Part shown: in pieces, positions 10,837-26,700 of the stretch | How positions within the stretch are numbered: position 1 is the first letter of the stretch | How the letters are laid out: each line of letters opens with the position of its first letter | From: Gonium pectorale | Taxonomy: Eukaryota; Chlorophyta; Chlorophyceae; Chlamydomonadales; Volvocaceae | DNA length: 64,000 nucleotides | Assembly (NCBI GenBank): GCA_001584585.1 | Contig: LSYV01000080.1 | Coordinates: forward strand, 205,014 to 269,013 | Reading direction: 5' to 3' | Program-made: the position numbers and the translations under genes | The notes under the pieces: generated by a model | Databases searched by the model: none | Told to the model about the DNA's origin: nothing | Seen by the model: only the letters and a program-made list of their open reading frames with translations

Positions 10837-13800
10837 CTAAGAGCCGGAACCAAAGTCCCGCAGCACGTCCCACTTCCACGCCACGGCGCTGGCGTCCGGC
10901 GGCGGCTGCAGCAGCCGCTCCATCTCCGCGCGCGCGTGCCCGGGCCCCTCCACCGGGACCGGGTGTGCGTGGATGTCATCCCGCACTTCCTGCGGATGGG
11001 AAGGAGTTTGGGAAGGCCGGCTCATCTCCGAAAGCGTTCGTTTCCGTGAGCATCTGAGAGGCCAGGCTGTTCTGCGGATTCCAGCAGCCGCGCCTCCGTG
11101 CCACTCACGCAACGGGCTTGCCCCTCGAGGCCAGGCCCGGAGCGGCACCGAGCCTAAAGTGTACCATACCCGCCTGGATGCCCTGTCGGATCCGCTCGTG
11201 CCCCGTCCATGCCTTTCCCCTCATCCCCGCCCCACCAGGTCAAGAAATGCCCCTGGCACCTCACCCCGCCAGCCATCGCCATCTCACGCCCCACGCCCCA
11301 CCACGCCCATGTCCGAACGTGCCCGCCCCCGCGGCCCAAACTATGATGCCTCCCTCTCGTAACCCGCCCTGCGGTCTGCCATACCAGGCCCCGCTCCATA
11401 TACGGTGCGCCTCCCGCCTCGCCCTCCCCGCCCCGCTCTCCTCGCCCCGCCACCCCCTCCCCTCTTCCCCTCCCTCCCTCTCGCCGCCCGCCCCCAGATC
11501 CCACCTGGTACGCGGCCTGCCAGGCAGCCACGGCGCGCTGCAGCAGGCGCGCGTCGTCGTCGTGCCCCAGCAGCACCAGAAGCTCCGACAGCTGGGCCGC
11601 CTCCTCCAGCGTCGCGGCGCGTGGCGCAAGGCTGTGGCAGTGCGACACCAGGCTGGCCTCCTCCAGCGGGGAGCCCTGCCGCACGCGCGTGGCGGCCCTG
11701 CAGCGGGGAGGAGGGCGGCGGGGCGATGGAGAAAAAACGGCATGCGGTCCGCACAATACAGGGGGTTTGAATACGGTAGATTAGCGCTTGATACGGCAGA
11801 ACATGCTAGACGCAAGCCCCAGCCGCCCGTCCAAAAGAGGGGGGAGGACGGAGGAGGAGGGGGAGGGGCGACAGGGCAGGCGGCAGGCAGGGTTGGGTGC
11901 AGGGCGCACCGGCAGCTGGAAGAGTGCGGGTGGGGGGCGCATCGATCGGATCCCGCACAACAACCGAATGGCGAATGCATACGGCGTGTGCCCCCCGCCA
12001 GCCATCCCACGCCTGCCCACCCATGCCAGCGTGTCCTACTTTTGAAGCTTCTTGGTCTGCTTGTGCGCTCGCCGGCCGCCCACGGTTGACGGAGCCCGCG
12101 AGGAGGCGGACCCGCCGCCTGCCGCCGAGCCGGCGGCGCCCGGGACGCCCGCCGCGGTGGCGTCCGTGTAGATGGACAGCCCCGACACCAGCGACATGAC
12201 GTCCGACTGCATGTCCTCGGGGCCAGGTGCCGCGGGTGCGCCCTCATCTGCAGACGGAGCGGAGGTGCCGCCGGGGCCGCAGGAACACAGCCGTGACGCC
12301 ACCACGGCTCAAGCGGATACAGTGCATACGGGTGGCATCACAAGCAATAGATGGTCGCCGGGGCCAGGAGCGGCTGCACCTCCGTCTGCGGCCCACGGCC
12401 TGCTGAGGCCCAAAGCCCGCAAGCTGCGCAAGGCAGTGGTGAAGACGAAGACGACACACGACGACATACGACGACACACGACGACACAAGACGACACACG
12501 CGGGGACGGGGCGGGCGCGTGCTCGCTAGCCAGTGCCTGTGGGTTGCCTCGGACCGTCGGACGCATGTGACTCCAGGGGAGGTGCGCCGCCGCGCAAGCA
12601 CTTGGAAACCCACCAGCCGCCACCACCGCCGCCGCCATCGCCAGCCGCCGCGCGCGCACGTCCGCCAGCCGCGCCCCGTACTTGCGCAGCCGCTCCTCGC
12701 TCTCCCGCGCCTCCGCCAGCAGCGCCGCCGCGGCCCCCGCCGCCGCCGGCGCCACCACCGTCTCCACCAGGTCGGGCCGCCACTGCGCGTGCGACACCCT
12801 CACCGCCTCCCGCCACTCGTGTGCCGTACAGTACGTCCGTACGGCATTGTCCACGTCATTCAGGTACGTCAACAGCACGGCAGCTGCGTCTGCCGCCGCG
12901 CCGCTGGCGGCCAGCTCGTCCGCCAGCTCCGCCGCCAGGGCCTGTACGGCAGACTCGTCGTACTGCAACTGCCCCGCGAGCACGAACACCATGCGCCAGC
13001 GGCCGGCGGCGCGATACGCACGCAGCGCCTTCTCCAGCTGCCCCGCGCTCATGTACGACACTGCAGCGTCGTCGTACCGCTTGGACGCCTCGAGGTGCTC
13101 GCCGTACGCATCGAGCACGACGGGGCGACGCTCGGGGTCGTTCTCGTACAGCTGCAGCAGCTGGCGCAGCAGGCCGCGCTCCCGGGCGAGTTGGAGGGCC
13201 TGTGGGATGCAAAGTCAAAGGAACGGGGCAGGGGTGATGCCTCTGATGCGGGCCAGCGCACGCGGCCGAGTGCTGCGGGCCCGCCCTGCCGCCTAACAGC
13301 CCGCCCCGCTGTCCCCGCTATCGCACCTCCGCCCGCCCACCGCGCAGCCCTGCCCGGTCCAACCAACCCTCCCACCCCCGCGATCCTGGCCTCCCACGGG
13401 ACTCGGTCCGCGCCTGCGCCGAGCGCAGACGGACCCGGATCGACCTGCCCCCTCTCCTTTCCCGCCTCGCACCCCTTCGCCCACTACCCGCCCCTGGGCC
13501 TTGCCGCTCCGCTCTACTGCGCGGTATTTGTAAGGAAATAGGCGAAACCACCCACCTGGGCGAAGTGCTGCGGCCCCGCCTCCACCAGGTTCCGCAGCGC
13601 CGACCCCCAGCGCCGCAGCGACACGTCCACCGCGTGGCGCTGCAGCGCAGGCGGGCTTATGGCGCCCAGCCGGCCCAGCTCCGCCATGTACTCGCCCGGG
13701 TCCTTCTGCGCGTTCACGACCACCATGTACGCCAGCGGCATGTCGTACATGCCCAGGGCGGTGCCGTACAGCTCGTCCGCGTCGACGTACAGCAGCAGGT

Positions 13801-16800
13801 GCTTGAGCGCCTTGTCGGCGGGGCTGCTGTGGCCGCCGCCGGCGGGCGCGCTGGACACGCTGGACGTGGACGGCGGGCAGGGCGCCGCCGCCGCGCCCGT
13901 GAGCTCGCGCTCCTTGGCGTCCCGGATGCACCTCATGGCGGCCTCGAGCTGGGGCGGGTTGCTCCTGCGCACCGGGTCCATGGAGCGGGCATTGGGGGGG
14001 AGCAGCCGGGCACGTGTGCAACGCCGCGGGGGAGGTGGGCGGAGGCGGGCGCCTGGGGCGTCGGTCAGTCGTGAAGGTGCCCGGTCAGCCGGTCAGCGCA
14101 GCGCGTCTGTGCGGACAGCTCTCCCGCGATCCCAGATCCCAGCACGGCAACCGCGCTAGCCGAGGGATAGCGTCCGGAGCCGTGGCTGCCACGTGCCACC
14201 CTCACCCTCCCCGTGGTGGCTGCGCCAGTGCAGACGTGCACCTTGACCTTACGGCGCAACTGTGTGCGTACGACTCAACACCGCTGGCGCACCACCCGCC
14301 CACCCACCTGGCGTACGAGCTGACCACCACCTCGAGGTACCGATGGGCGTCCGGCAGCGCCAGGACCGCCTCCCGCACTGCTGTACACACCGCCGTGACC
14401 TTGCCCGCGCCCACGCCCGCGCCCCCGCCCGCGCCAGCGCCGGAGGCCGCTTCTTGCCGCCCCGCAGCCGCCTGGGTCCTTGCGACCGGCGCACTGCCCT
14501 GCACGAGCGTCTGGCCCCGCGCGCCGTCCAGCGCCGGCACCGCCGGCTCGCCGAGCCACTCGAGCGCGCCCGCGTAGGCCCCCCCCTCGGCCAGCACGCT
14601 GCCGGGCCGCAGCGCGAAGAGGAGGTCGCACAGGTCGGCGGGGCGGCGCACGGCGGCCGTGAAGGCCGCAGTGGCGGACAGGAAGGCGGGCCACTGGTAG
14701 TCCACCTGGAGGGGGCGGGCGGATGGGAGCCAAAGCGGGGGGTGCAGCGCGGCACGGCAGGCTTGGTGGCTACGTGTTGGCAAAATATAGCGTTAACATA
14801 TGTCGAGAGCCCCGTGCAGGCAGTTCGTTGCGCGGTGTGCGCGCATACGATGCCTTTTATGATTTCCGGTACGAGCGAGCATCTTTCGCACGAGCGTCGT
14901 CGAGAATGCNNNNNNNNNNNNNNNNNNNNCCCGACTACTTCTTTTATGTACGTTTCCGGTACGAGCGAGCTATCTTTCGCACGAGCGTCGTCGAGAATGC
15001 AACGGGACTCTTCCGGCCCATCAACGGCTGCCCGGCCCTACTCGGCGCTCACCAGCAGGTTGAGGTCCACCCTCTGAACGGCTGCCAGCCGCCACGCCTC
15101 GCCGTACTGTCCAGCCCGCAGCGCCCCTAGCAGCGCCGCCAGCACCAGCCCGCGTGGCGCCACGCCCTCCAGGTTGCCGCGCGGCATCTGGAGCACCACC
15201 GGTGTGGTGGAAATTCGCTCGCTCAGCGGACGGAGCGTCGAGCCAGCGGCGCCGCCGCCGACAGCAGCCGCCTCCGGCGCGGATGCGACGCCGGCGGCTG
15301 CGCCGCAGGCGCCCGCCGCTGGCGCCGGGGCGCCGTCTGCGTCGGCGGGCGCGGCGGCGCCGGCGGGGCAGGCGACGAGCACAGCGCCGGCCTCCACGGC
15401 GCGCACCGCCACGTCGCGCGAGGCGGCGGTGGCAGCGTGCGGGCGCATCGCGGCGTGCATTGCTGCCTGCATCTCCCCCTCGCGCCTGGCGGGGAGAAGG
15501 AAACCCCAGAGTGGTGCCGGGTAAGCAGCCCGCGGTTGCACAAGCGGTTACAGCATCAAAAATGTGGATGCAGAGCCAGGCAAGGCCCACGTCACGCCGG
15601 CCCTTGAAGGTCACCTATGGCCGCGTGCGCGTCGTGATGGCATAGCCCCAGCGTCAGTGGGCGGTCGCATCGTGCGCGTCTCTGCCCAGTCAATGCACCA
15701 CACCGTCTGGCACTACCTTCCGTTCTTATCCGCCGACCCGGTGCGCCGGAGGAGCACCACCCCGCACCGCATACCTGTGGCCCCTGAACGCCTTGGGGTC
15801 GGCCGTGAGCTCCCGGTGCGTGTACGACAGCAGCTGGCTCACGAGCACGGTGTACAGCAGGTTCTTGCGCGTCGTGAACACGAGCGCGGGGCCGCCGGGG
15901 CCGTACGACCGGACGGCGAAGGACGTGACGTCGGAGGGGGAGATGACGGTGCTGCCCCACGCCAGCAGGCCGCCGCGGCTGAGGCCGAGAAGCGGGGCCG
16001 GCTCCTGTGGCATTGCAGCAGCCGGTCAAGCGATGGGGCCGCCGGGCCATAGCCTTGCGACGCGTGGAACGGACGTACCGCTATACGGTGAATGGGCGCC
16101 ACTGGTGTGCCGGCCGCGACCCACACAGCGTCCCTGGTCCACGAGGCCATATACTCAATCACATCACTAAGGCCAGCCAAAATGCAACGAACGCGTAAGG
16201 GCCGCGGCGCAGCGGCCCCACCCAATGTACCGCCAGCACACTCACCCCCTCCTGCGCCGCACCGAGTTGCCCTAGCGCCGCCGGGGGCAGGGAGCGCACC
16301 ACGGTGCAGGGGGCCGGCAGCGTGCTGCGCGGGCCGCACGGCCGCAGCGCCGCCGCCCCGGTGCAGAACCGCGCCACGGCCCCTCCCGCCAGCTCCACCG
16401 CCGCCCCACCGGCCGGGTGCGGCGCGATCCGCAGCACCCGCTTGCCCGCGTACACGGGCGGCTGCTCCGTGAGGCGGACCTCTGGAGTGACCCGCGGGTC
16501 GAACGGGTCCGCGGGGCCGCATGACAGCCACTCTACGTCGACCTGCACGCCAAAGAGCGCGCTTTGCCTTCCTACTCCTGCTCACTGTATGCACTGTTCT
16601 TGGAAACAACGTTGTTATGAACAACGTTGTTATGAACGCACAGTTATGAACGCACAGTGGATCGTTGCCTCCTCATGCGACTGTACAATGTACGGTATAC
16701 GGGCACATCCGTACCTGTACAAGCACGTCACCGGGTCCGTCCTCGAGGCCGGCCTCGGGATAGGGCGACGCCAGGACGAGTAGGGAGGAGACTCCTGCCA

Positions 16801-19800
16801 GCCAGCACAGCGCGCGGGCGCGTCGGCCGCCGGCAAGGGGCATCCCCAGGTCGGGCGCAGCCGGCAGGAGGGCTGCGGCGGCGGCGCCCACATCAGCTGC
16901 AAGCGCTTGTTGGTCCTGCAGCCGCCGGGGAGAGCCATGGAAGGGCTGACCGATGCGCCGTCAAGCACAGGGCCGCTCAGCCACAGCCCCGGCGGAAATG
17001 ACTGCCTTCCCCCGCTTGTCTTCCCCCCGCTTGGCCTTCTGCACTACCGTACGAGTTGCGCGACAACACGGCTACTACACGTGCCCATGTTGCGCTGGTT
17101 GACATCGCACCCCGGCTCCCGTTCACCTCGAGCGTCTCCTGCCACAGGTCCTCCTCCACGCTGCGCGCCAGCAGCAGCCGCCCGCCCGAGGTCAGCGCGG
17201 CGAGCACCTCGTCCTCCTCGGGCTCCGCGCCGTCGGGCCCGCCGGCGCCGCCGCCGGCCGCTGCAGCTGGTAGGGCGGCGATCGCCACATCCACAGCCGC
17301 CTAAGGCAAAACCAAAAATGCGAACCCTTCAACGTGTTAAGAGGACTTTGCCGTGACATCCTGTGCTCGACCAGCCGTTGCTTGCTTCGACCAATCAGCC
17401 GGCCATTAAGATGTGGCCCCGCACCCTGCATCCATACACGTTTCAGCCAGCGCGATGAGCGGTCGGCACGATGATCCTACATCGTCCGGTACCCAGGGCC
17501 CCGGTACCCGCTTGCCTGCCACCACCCAGCCCGCCGTCCGCCGCACCTCTGGCAGAGCCACCCGCGCGGCGCACATGGGTGGCGGCACCAGACCGTGCCT
17601 CAGCGGCGTCAGCAGCACCGCGCTGCCGTCCACCACCGCCGCCGTGCCGCGCGCCGACACGCACACGTCCCACGCCAGCGACACCTGCCGAGCGGGGCAC
17701 CGAAGGCGCCGACAGATACCCATGTTGCGAGGCAGTTCCGATGCATGGGACAGCGGCTCGACCGTACGGCAGTGTCGACATTGGTGCGGTTGTGTTCCGG
17801 TTCACCCGGCCCAGGGATGCGGTCAAGCTGGGCGGGTGGACCCATTCAGCTGTGGGAGAGGTGGGCACGCTGCTCGTACCTGCTCGTACAGTCCACCGGG
17901 CGTGAGCACGTGCAGCAGCCCGCCGGCCTGCTCGTCCCAGCGCACGTGTGGCCCCCCGGCGGCAGCGGCGGCGCCCGGCAGCGGCGGGTAGCGGCGCTCG
18001 TGCTTCAAGTACCAGTGCCAGTTGCTGCGGTGCCACACCTGGGGGGGCGGCCGAGATGGGAGGCAAGGAGTAAAGCGTAACGGGCGCAGGCGCGAGCGAG
18101 ATAGCCTTAAGAACAAGGCGTGAGGTGGACGGGCGAGGATGCCAGGACCGCAGCCGTAGGCGCCTAGAAGCATGGGCCGGCGCGAACCTACACTCGTACA
18201 GCAACCCGCGTGAAGCAACCCGCCCTAATTGCTAAACCGTGGCCCGCAGTGCGGCAAGATGCGAACCAGCCATGAGACCCGCTCGGCATGCCCCACCTGC
18301 AGCACCCAGTCTCTGCAGCAGCCGTCCGGTCGGGCCGCGCCCGTTGACTCCGCCGGCCCCGGCGCCGACAGGACGGACAGCAGCTCCGAGTCGCAGCTCC
18401 AAGCCAGGCTGTGCAGGGGCGCTGCAGTGTGCGGGACACAAAGAGGGCGGCGGCCAACGTGGCGCGTGTCGGCGGGTAGGCGCGAGCAACCTCGATGCGC
18501 TTGGGCGGCAGCGTCGCAGACTCACAAGCCGAGCTGCGGCCCCGCTGGCAGCTTTGCCGCGCTGTCACCGATCCAAAAGAGCCCAGCGCACAGCACTATC
18601 GGGAGAGCGCCAGTGGCAAACCGAGCCCCCAGTCCAGCGCAAACACGCATGCATGTTGACGCGTCCTGAAGTCCCCACGGGGCTATCCGTCCTTCAATCC
18701 GATGTGTTGGGCCAGCCGCACCCGAGGCCCCCTCGTACCCAGGGTAAACGGCCCTCGACACGACACGACTCGGTCATGGTCCCGCTCTGCCCCCTCACTA
18801 CGCCAACGGACCTGCGTTTGGCAGGGTGAAGCCGCCATGCCGCAGGCCGTTGCGTTCGTACAGCAGCACAGCCGGGCATGCCGGCGCAGCACCGGATGTG
18901 CTGGCTTCCCCAGAAGGCACTGGTGGCGGCGACGCGCCGGCCCATGCGGGCGCCCCGGCCAGCGGCGGCGCGGCTACCGCCGCCACATACAGGTGGCGGC
19001 CGTTGGGCTGCCAGGCCGGCACGGGCAGCAGGCCCTCCGCCGCATCCCCCGTGGCGTGAAGCTCCATTGTCGTACGGTCCCATATGCGCACGCGGTAGGC
19101 GGCTGGCGGCGCCGCCGCCTGCGTGGAGTTGGCCGCAGCGGTTGCGGTCTGCGGCTCCGCACACACGACGGCGAAGTACTTGCCGTCACCTCGCCAGCTG
19201 ACTCGCCCGCGGGAGAAGGGCAGAGGCGCGTCAGCCGGGGTGGCGGCGGCGGCGGCCGGGCCCGCAGCCGGGCCCTCGTAGATGAGCTCCCAGGCCTGCG
19301 ACGGCCCATCACGTGGCGTGTGACTGTCCAGGCCAGGGCATCCCTGGCACAGAGCAACACCGGCGCATGCCGCCTTCCACCCGGGTCCCGAAAGCAGCAC
19401 TCGGGGAAGGGGCAGCCCCCGAGACCCGCCACGCCACACCGTCACACGGCACAAGCTACGAAGCACATTATTGACAGGATTTTTGCCACGGCACTTGACG
19501 GGGCCGCACCTGATTCATGACCAGCAGGTTCCCGCTGCCGCTGAGCGCGGCAAGAAGCTCCCCGTCCGGGCTCCACTCCAGCGCTGCCAGGCCGTCGTCC
19601 ACGTTTCCAACCTACACGGTGGGTGTGACAGGAGTGAATGGTTGACGGCGCCCGGGCTTCCTGGTCCTCTCAGATGATCGGGCTTTTCGGTCCCCTCACG
19701 GCTCGCTCTGGTAGGCTGTCGCACCTGCTCCAGCCGTTGCGCTGCATCCTCCCCCACGTGCAGGAGCGCTATGCCGCCGCCCCGGGTGGCCAGGCAAACG

Positions 19801-20403
19801 GCGTCCAGCTCAAGCACGTGGCTGCACGAGACCAGCCAGGGGGAGTCTGTCCAAGCTCCGTCGGCGCCGCCGTCAGGGCCGTCCGCCCCCGCGAGCAACT
19901 CGGGGCCCAACGCACACGTCCACAGGGGCTGAGGAAGGGGGAAATGTGGATCAAGTTTGCTTTTGGTACCTGAGTATATGTGCGTGTTGGGAGGGGCGTG
20001 AGGGCCAATGCCGGACGTGTATGCGGGCAGCCCTGTCGTAGATTGCAGCCGCCCTTAGCCCACCTTCCCTCTTCAGCCGGCCCCAACACCTAGAACCCAC
20101 GCGCCGTCAGAGTAGGTGCACAGTACCCCTCTACCACCCATCTTTACTTATAGGCGCTCGCAGCCTCATGTTCCCTCCCTTGCGGAGACCCCCGCCCCCG
20201 CCCGCGCCCGCCAAGCCCCTCAGCCAGCCCCCCGTCCTAGGACCCACCGTGTTCGCTTCCCCCAGCGAGTAGCAGTGCACATCGCCACCGTCTGTAATCA
20301 CGTACAGCCTGGACTCTGCCGAGTTGAGGCAGAAGCCGGCGACGGAATCGTCACGGAGCGCAAGCTGCGTACAGACATCCCGCTCAATAATCAAGTTCTT
20401 CAT
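10837..20403 (-). CDS. ELP1: Elongator complex protein 1 (ELP1/IKAP homologue), 18 exons
   Basis: Scaffold of the Elongator complex, which modifies wobble uridine of tRNAs. Exons: 20248-20403, 19725-19928, 19510-19611, 18812-19295, 18297-18421, 17880-18038, 17508-17684, 17127-17300, 16715-16915, 16246-16542, 15775-16004, 15053-15485, 14308-14705, 13556-13964, 12614-13199, 12040-12247, 11505-11697, 10837-10989. Phases close to about 1562 residues (human 1332). Hallmarks are MKNLIIERDV at the start, SWRGDGKYFAV, ERNGLRHGGFTLP, NWHWYLKHE, LVPPPMC, VVLQMPRGNLE, QKDPGEYMAELG, LDAYGEHLEASK and SLVSGLSIYTDAT. A basic stretch HKQTKK precedes GSPLEEASLV, as in the C-terminal domain of the family. Extra length comes from Ala/Gly-rich insertions, one interrupting the propeller just before LQMPRGNLE. 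The exon 7 donor could instead be at 17526. Intron 12 has an assembly gap. Confidence 0.93.
12447..12500. repeat. Decamer-type tandem repeat in ELP1 intron 15
   Basis: About five imperfect copies of a GACGACACAC-like unit lie between exons 15 and 16 of ELP1. The run is purine/pyrimidine skewed and likely to vary in length between strains. Confidence 0.75.
14853..15000. repeat. Minisatellite flanking an assembly gap in ELP1 intron 12
   Basis: A unit of about 60 bases containing TTTCCGGTACGAGCGAGC, then ATCTTTCGCACGAGCG and TCGTCGAGAATGC, occurs at about 14853-14909 and again at 14939-15000. It has an extra T and a few other changes. The two copies sit on either side of the 20-N gap, so the gap probably hides further copies that the assembler could not resolve. 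Confidence 0.8.
14910..14929. other. Assembly gap (20 N)
   Basis: Placeholder run of 20 unknown bases inside ELP1 intron 12. Both adjoining exons join in phase, so no coding sequence need be missing. Confidence 0.95.
16606..16660. repeat. Tandem palindromic repeat in ELP1 intron 9
   Basis: Two copies of the perfect 12-base palindrome AACAACGTTGTT, each followed by ATGA, run into two copies of ACGCACAGT joined by TATGA. The cluster occupies about a third of the 172-base intron and could form a hairpin. Confidence 0.7.
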
Positions 20404-22837
<2,434 letters not shown>

Positions 22838-23771
22838 GGAGTTTCCCTCCGTGGGCCAGGCTAGCTTGGCATGAACCCAATCCCGGACTGAATTGCTACC
22901 AGCGGGTGCATGTAATGTGCGTGATGGGGCCGTATGGGCTGTGGAATATGCATGCACGTACGCGTGACCAAATTGTGCATACAAACGAGTTGGGTGGTAT
23001 GCTACTGATGACCCAACCGGCGGACATTGATTCCTTACCATGTCCTGACAGATAAGGGCTTGTGGTCCGACAGTTCAGGGCCTGTCTCAATACCATGCAC
23101 GTATGTGTGCATGCGCCGTGCGCCGCACATGCAAGGACGGACGGGCTGCACATGACATGCCATGACTACGCACATGAGGTGACTGTGTAGATTCAGTACT
23201 CATTAGCCATGGAGGCACAGTGGGCTACTTGGGCTATGGAAAAAGTGTGAGTGGGAACTTAACACACTTTTGTTGTTTAGTTGGGGTCATGTACAGCATG
23301 CCGCAACCTGCCTTACATAGCACGCCGGCCCATGGCCAGTTATTCTGCTTACGCGGGGCTGCGCAGGAGCCCTTTTCCATGCAAGGGCAACAGCCCTTTT
23401 GTAAGCGCACCAACAAATAGACTCTATCCAGTTCCGGTACACATTGTAAACCTGTCCGAACAAGTAAGAGAGCAGCGCAATCATGTGATCATGGTCCGAG
23501 GTTATGTCAATAGTTCTGTCATCTAACACCTGCCCATCCCAGCCGGCATGCAGGCAAGGCCTTCATCCCGCCCCGTCCCTCCCAGGCTGTTGCGCGGGCC
23601 TCCCTTCGTCAGCATCATGCTGGCAGGGTAGTACATCATCGCGTTGTACGCGCCGCAGCAGCATCACAATCAATACCCAACGTTAGAGCGATGCCTGAAC
23701 TGCGCTAAACTAAATCCCCGCATTCGCCCCGTCGCTATCCGCCAGCCCGAACAACAACGCTGCGCTCCGGT
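22838..23771. other. Convergent intergenic region between CDKB and SF3B3
   Basis: About 930 bases holding the 3' UTRs of both genes. TGTAA motifs on the CDKB strand occur at 22911-22915 and 23445-23449. No coding frame, repeat or RNA gene is visible. Confidence 0.5.
22911..22915 (+). terminator. Candidate polyadenylation signal TGTAA for CDKB
   Basis: First TGTAA after the CDKB stop, 73 bases downstream. A second copy at 23445-23449 could give a longer 3' UTR. Confidence 0.4.
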
Positions 23772-26700
23772 TTACAAGATCTTGTTCCGGATGTCTTCAA
23801 GCTTTTTCAACATCTCGCCCGTTGTCCGATCCATCGCCTCCGCAATCATCTGCTGCTTCTTGGCGGGTATCTGCACAAGCGGAGGAAAGCAAGGGACGTG
23901 TATAAGCGGTGGACCTGGCAGGTGCGCCGCAGCCAGGACCCTGACAGACAATAGAATACAGAAGGCCAGGTTTACACCCAAAGGATGTGCCTTGCCCCCT
24001 AAGCTTCCTTGGCCCCTCACCGAGGCGTACTGGCTGCAGAGGTCCCCGTCCACGCAGTTGCGCACGGGGAAGTAGGCGGACCGGAAGGACAGGTGGTCGC
24101 GGCCGCAGAGGGGCGGGTTCTCCTGCCGCAGGTGCATCTCCAGGTGGCTGAAGAAGTCAATGTCCTCGCGGTTGGTGAAGGGGTAGAGCACGCCGACGCC
24201 GCCCATGACGGTGCTGTAGACGATGACCTGCCACCAAGTCAACGCACCGCCAACGGGGAGCGTCGTAAATGTCAGGCTCGAGCCACTCGCACACACGTAC
24301 ACAGTAAACCTGCTGAAGTACTGACGATACGTAAGCATCGCTGTTCCGTCAACTGGAGCGTAGGGGCGCATCCGTCTTGCCAAACCCTGACTGCGCAGTA
24401 CCGGTGTCGCGCAATCTGCAGTCTACCAGCCCATCCACGTGCCCGGCCGGCTGCCGCCAAGCGCGCCATGCACGCACCTCCTGCCCGCCCGCCTGCATCT
24501 CGGCCCGCTGCAGCGACGTGATGGTGTCCCCCACGTGGAACTTGACCACCTCCTCCAGCTTGTGCGGCGCGCCGTTGAGCTTGCCGCTGGCAGCAGCCAT
24601 CTTGCCGCCCGTGGGGTCGTCCTCCACCTGCCATACAGCAGATGGCAGCATTACACACATAGCGTCAGGATCATGGCGCAGACAATTAATTGTATGGGCG
24701 ACGGTGCGCCGAAAGCCGGCAAGCCGCAAGCCACGCGGCACGCGCTGTCTACATTTTCTAAAAGCCGTCACTCCATGAGCAGCAGCACGTATTGCACGAC
24801 CAGCAACTACAGCGCAGACGCACCTCTAGTATGTACCTGCAGCGCGCCCATCGGCGCCTATTGGCCGGGTGTACACCGTCCATGGTGCATGCCCCCCGGC
24901 ACCCCGGCCACGGAGCACAGCGCAACACACCTGCTGCGACGCCTCGCGCGGCAGGCGCAGCACCACAAAGTTGCCAAACTTGTCGCCCGCGGCCACGGTG
25001 TCGTAGTCGAGCGGCAGCACGGCCGTGAGGTAGCGCGGCGCGACGTCGTCGGCGAAGATGTAGAAGGCGTTCTCGGCCTTCTTGTAGCGCATCATGTGCA
25101 CGCTCTCCTGCGCGTCGCCCACGTAGATGCGCGGGCCCTGCACCGTGATGGACTGGATCTGGTGCGGGAGCCTGCAAGCCGGGTGGCGGGCGGGGGGGGG
25201 GCAGTGGAGCAGCCGGCCGCAGAGGACGTTGGGTAAAGATGGAGGTCAAAGGCTGGCAACCCCGAAGGTGTCAAAAACGGAAAGTAGGAGGGAAGCCACC
25301 TCTGCAGACATACACACCCAAAGGTTTCCCGTACAGCGGCTGGGTTTAAGGCATAGCGGGCGAAACTACCGGTAGTGAGCAGGCCGGACCCCCGTCCCTG
25401 AGGGCCCGGTGCGATTTGAGGCCGTTCACACGCTGCTGGTGGCTGTATGGCTCCAAAACCGTAATGCCCGTGTATGGCCCGCCCCGTGTCCCGCGCACCT
25501 GTTGTACTCGCACTTGCGGAGCAGCTTCTTCTTGCCCATGTCGTACAGCCGCAGCGTGGGCCCCACGCCCGCCAGCAGCCGCCCCTTGAAGCCGCACAGC
25601 GCCCCCGGCACGCCCCCGTCCACCGCCGTCTTGTGCAGCAGGTCCAGCCGCTTGCCGCCGTCGCTCAGCCGGTAGAGCCGGATGTAGGAGGCTGCGCAGC
25701 AGACCGGAGCGAGTGTTAGCGGAGCGTGTTGCGAGCCGAGCTGGGAGAGCGCGTGTGAGTGCGAGCGGCTGGGGTGCGCTGTGGCGGCGGCCGCAAGCCC
25801 GACTACTTGTCTTGAAGGGATACTTGGTAAAGGGATGACCGTTATGCTTGCCCATACATGGTTGCCTGCTGGCCAGGCGCCGGACCAGCCAACAACGCAG
25901 CTGATATCGTAACGCTCCTGCGTGCGATCTTTGCTCGCCCGGGCGACCAAGAGCGCATGTGACTTTCTCGCGCTGCCCAGCTTCCCGCAGTCCCATGAAC
26001 GCGGCCACGCGCAGTCGGCCTCTGCGCCCCCGATCCTGTTGCCGGGTTCACCTTCGCAGTCCGTGGGCATGTACCGGAGGGCCTTGGCGGTCCCCACCAC
26101 CAGCACCCGCTCGCTGCCGCCGGCCGCGCCGCCGCCCGGCACCCCACTGGGTAGCAGGAGGTCCGCGATGGCCATGGAGGTGATGGCCTCGTTGTTGTCC
26201 ACCTGAGCGCACATCGGATCGGTAAAGTTGTGGATTTGATGCAATCTCGTACTGCCCAACGGTACTGTCAACCCGTGCAATGAGCACCATACCCATGATG
26301 GCGCATTGGCCAGAGGGTGCTATCGGCAATCGGCACAGCTAGCCATGCGCGTGCCAAGTACGGCGTTCGGTACCCCCTCCGTCTTCCCCCGATCACAACG
26401 ATACGCCCGAGCGCCGCACCTCGGTGACAAACACGGTGGACAGGGTGGCGGGGTCCACAACGCGCAGGCAGCCCGCCCACTGGCCCGGCTGGCCCTTGGG
26501 CGCGCCAAACTGCTCCTCCAAGGCCGCCAGCTCGTCGTTGAACTCCACGCCCTGTTGCACGGGCGCGACACACGACAGATTATGCCCCAAGGTAGAGGAC
26601 ACCCCTAGGATCCGCTCCTCTTCTTGCCGCCCGGCTCCCTCACGCAGGCCTGAGTGCCTCCCTCCCTCCCCATGGCTCTCACGCATGTGACCGCGGTACA

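Noticed and set aside
12351..13541. 396-codon open frame on the plus strand, and similar long plus-strand frames across 11118-12089
   Set aside because: They lie antisense to verified ELP1 exons 14-18 and run through introns. Their Arg/Pro/Ala composition is that of GC-rich shadow frames.
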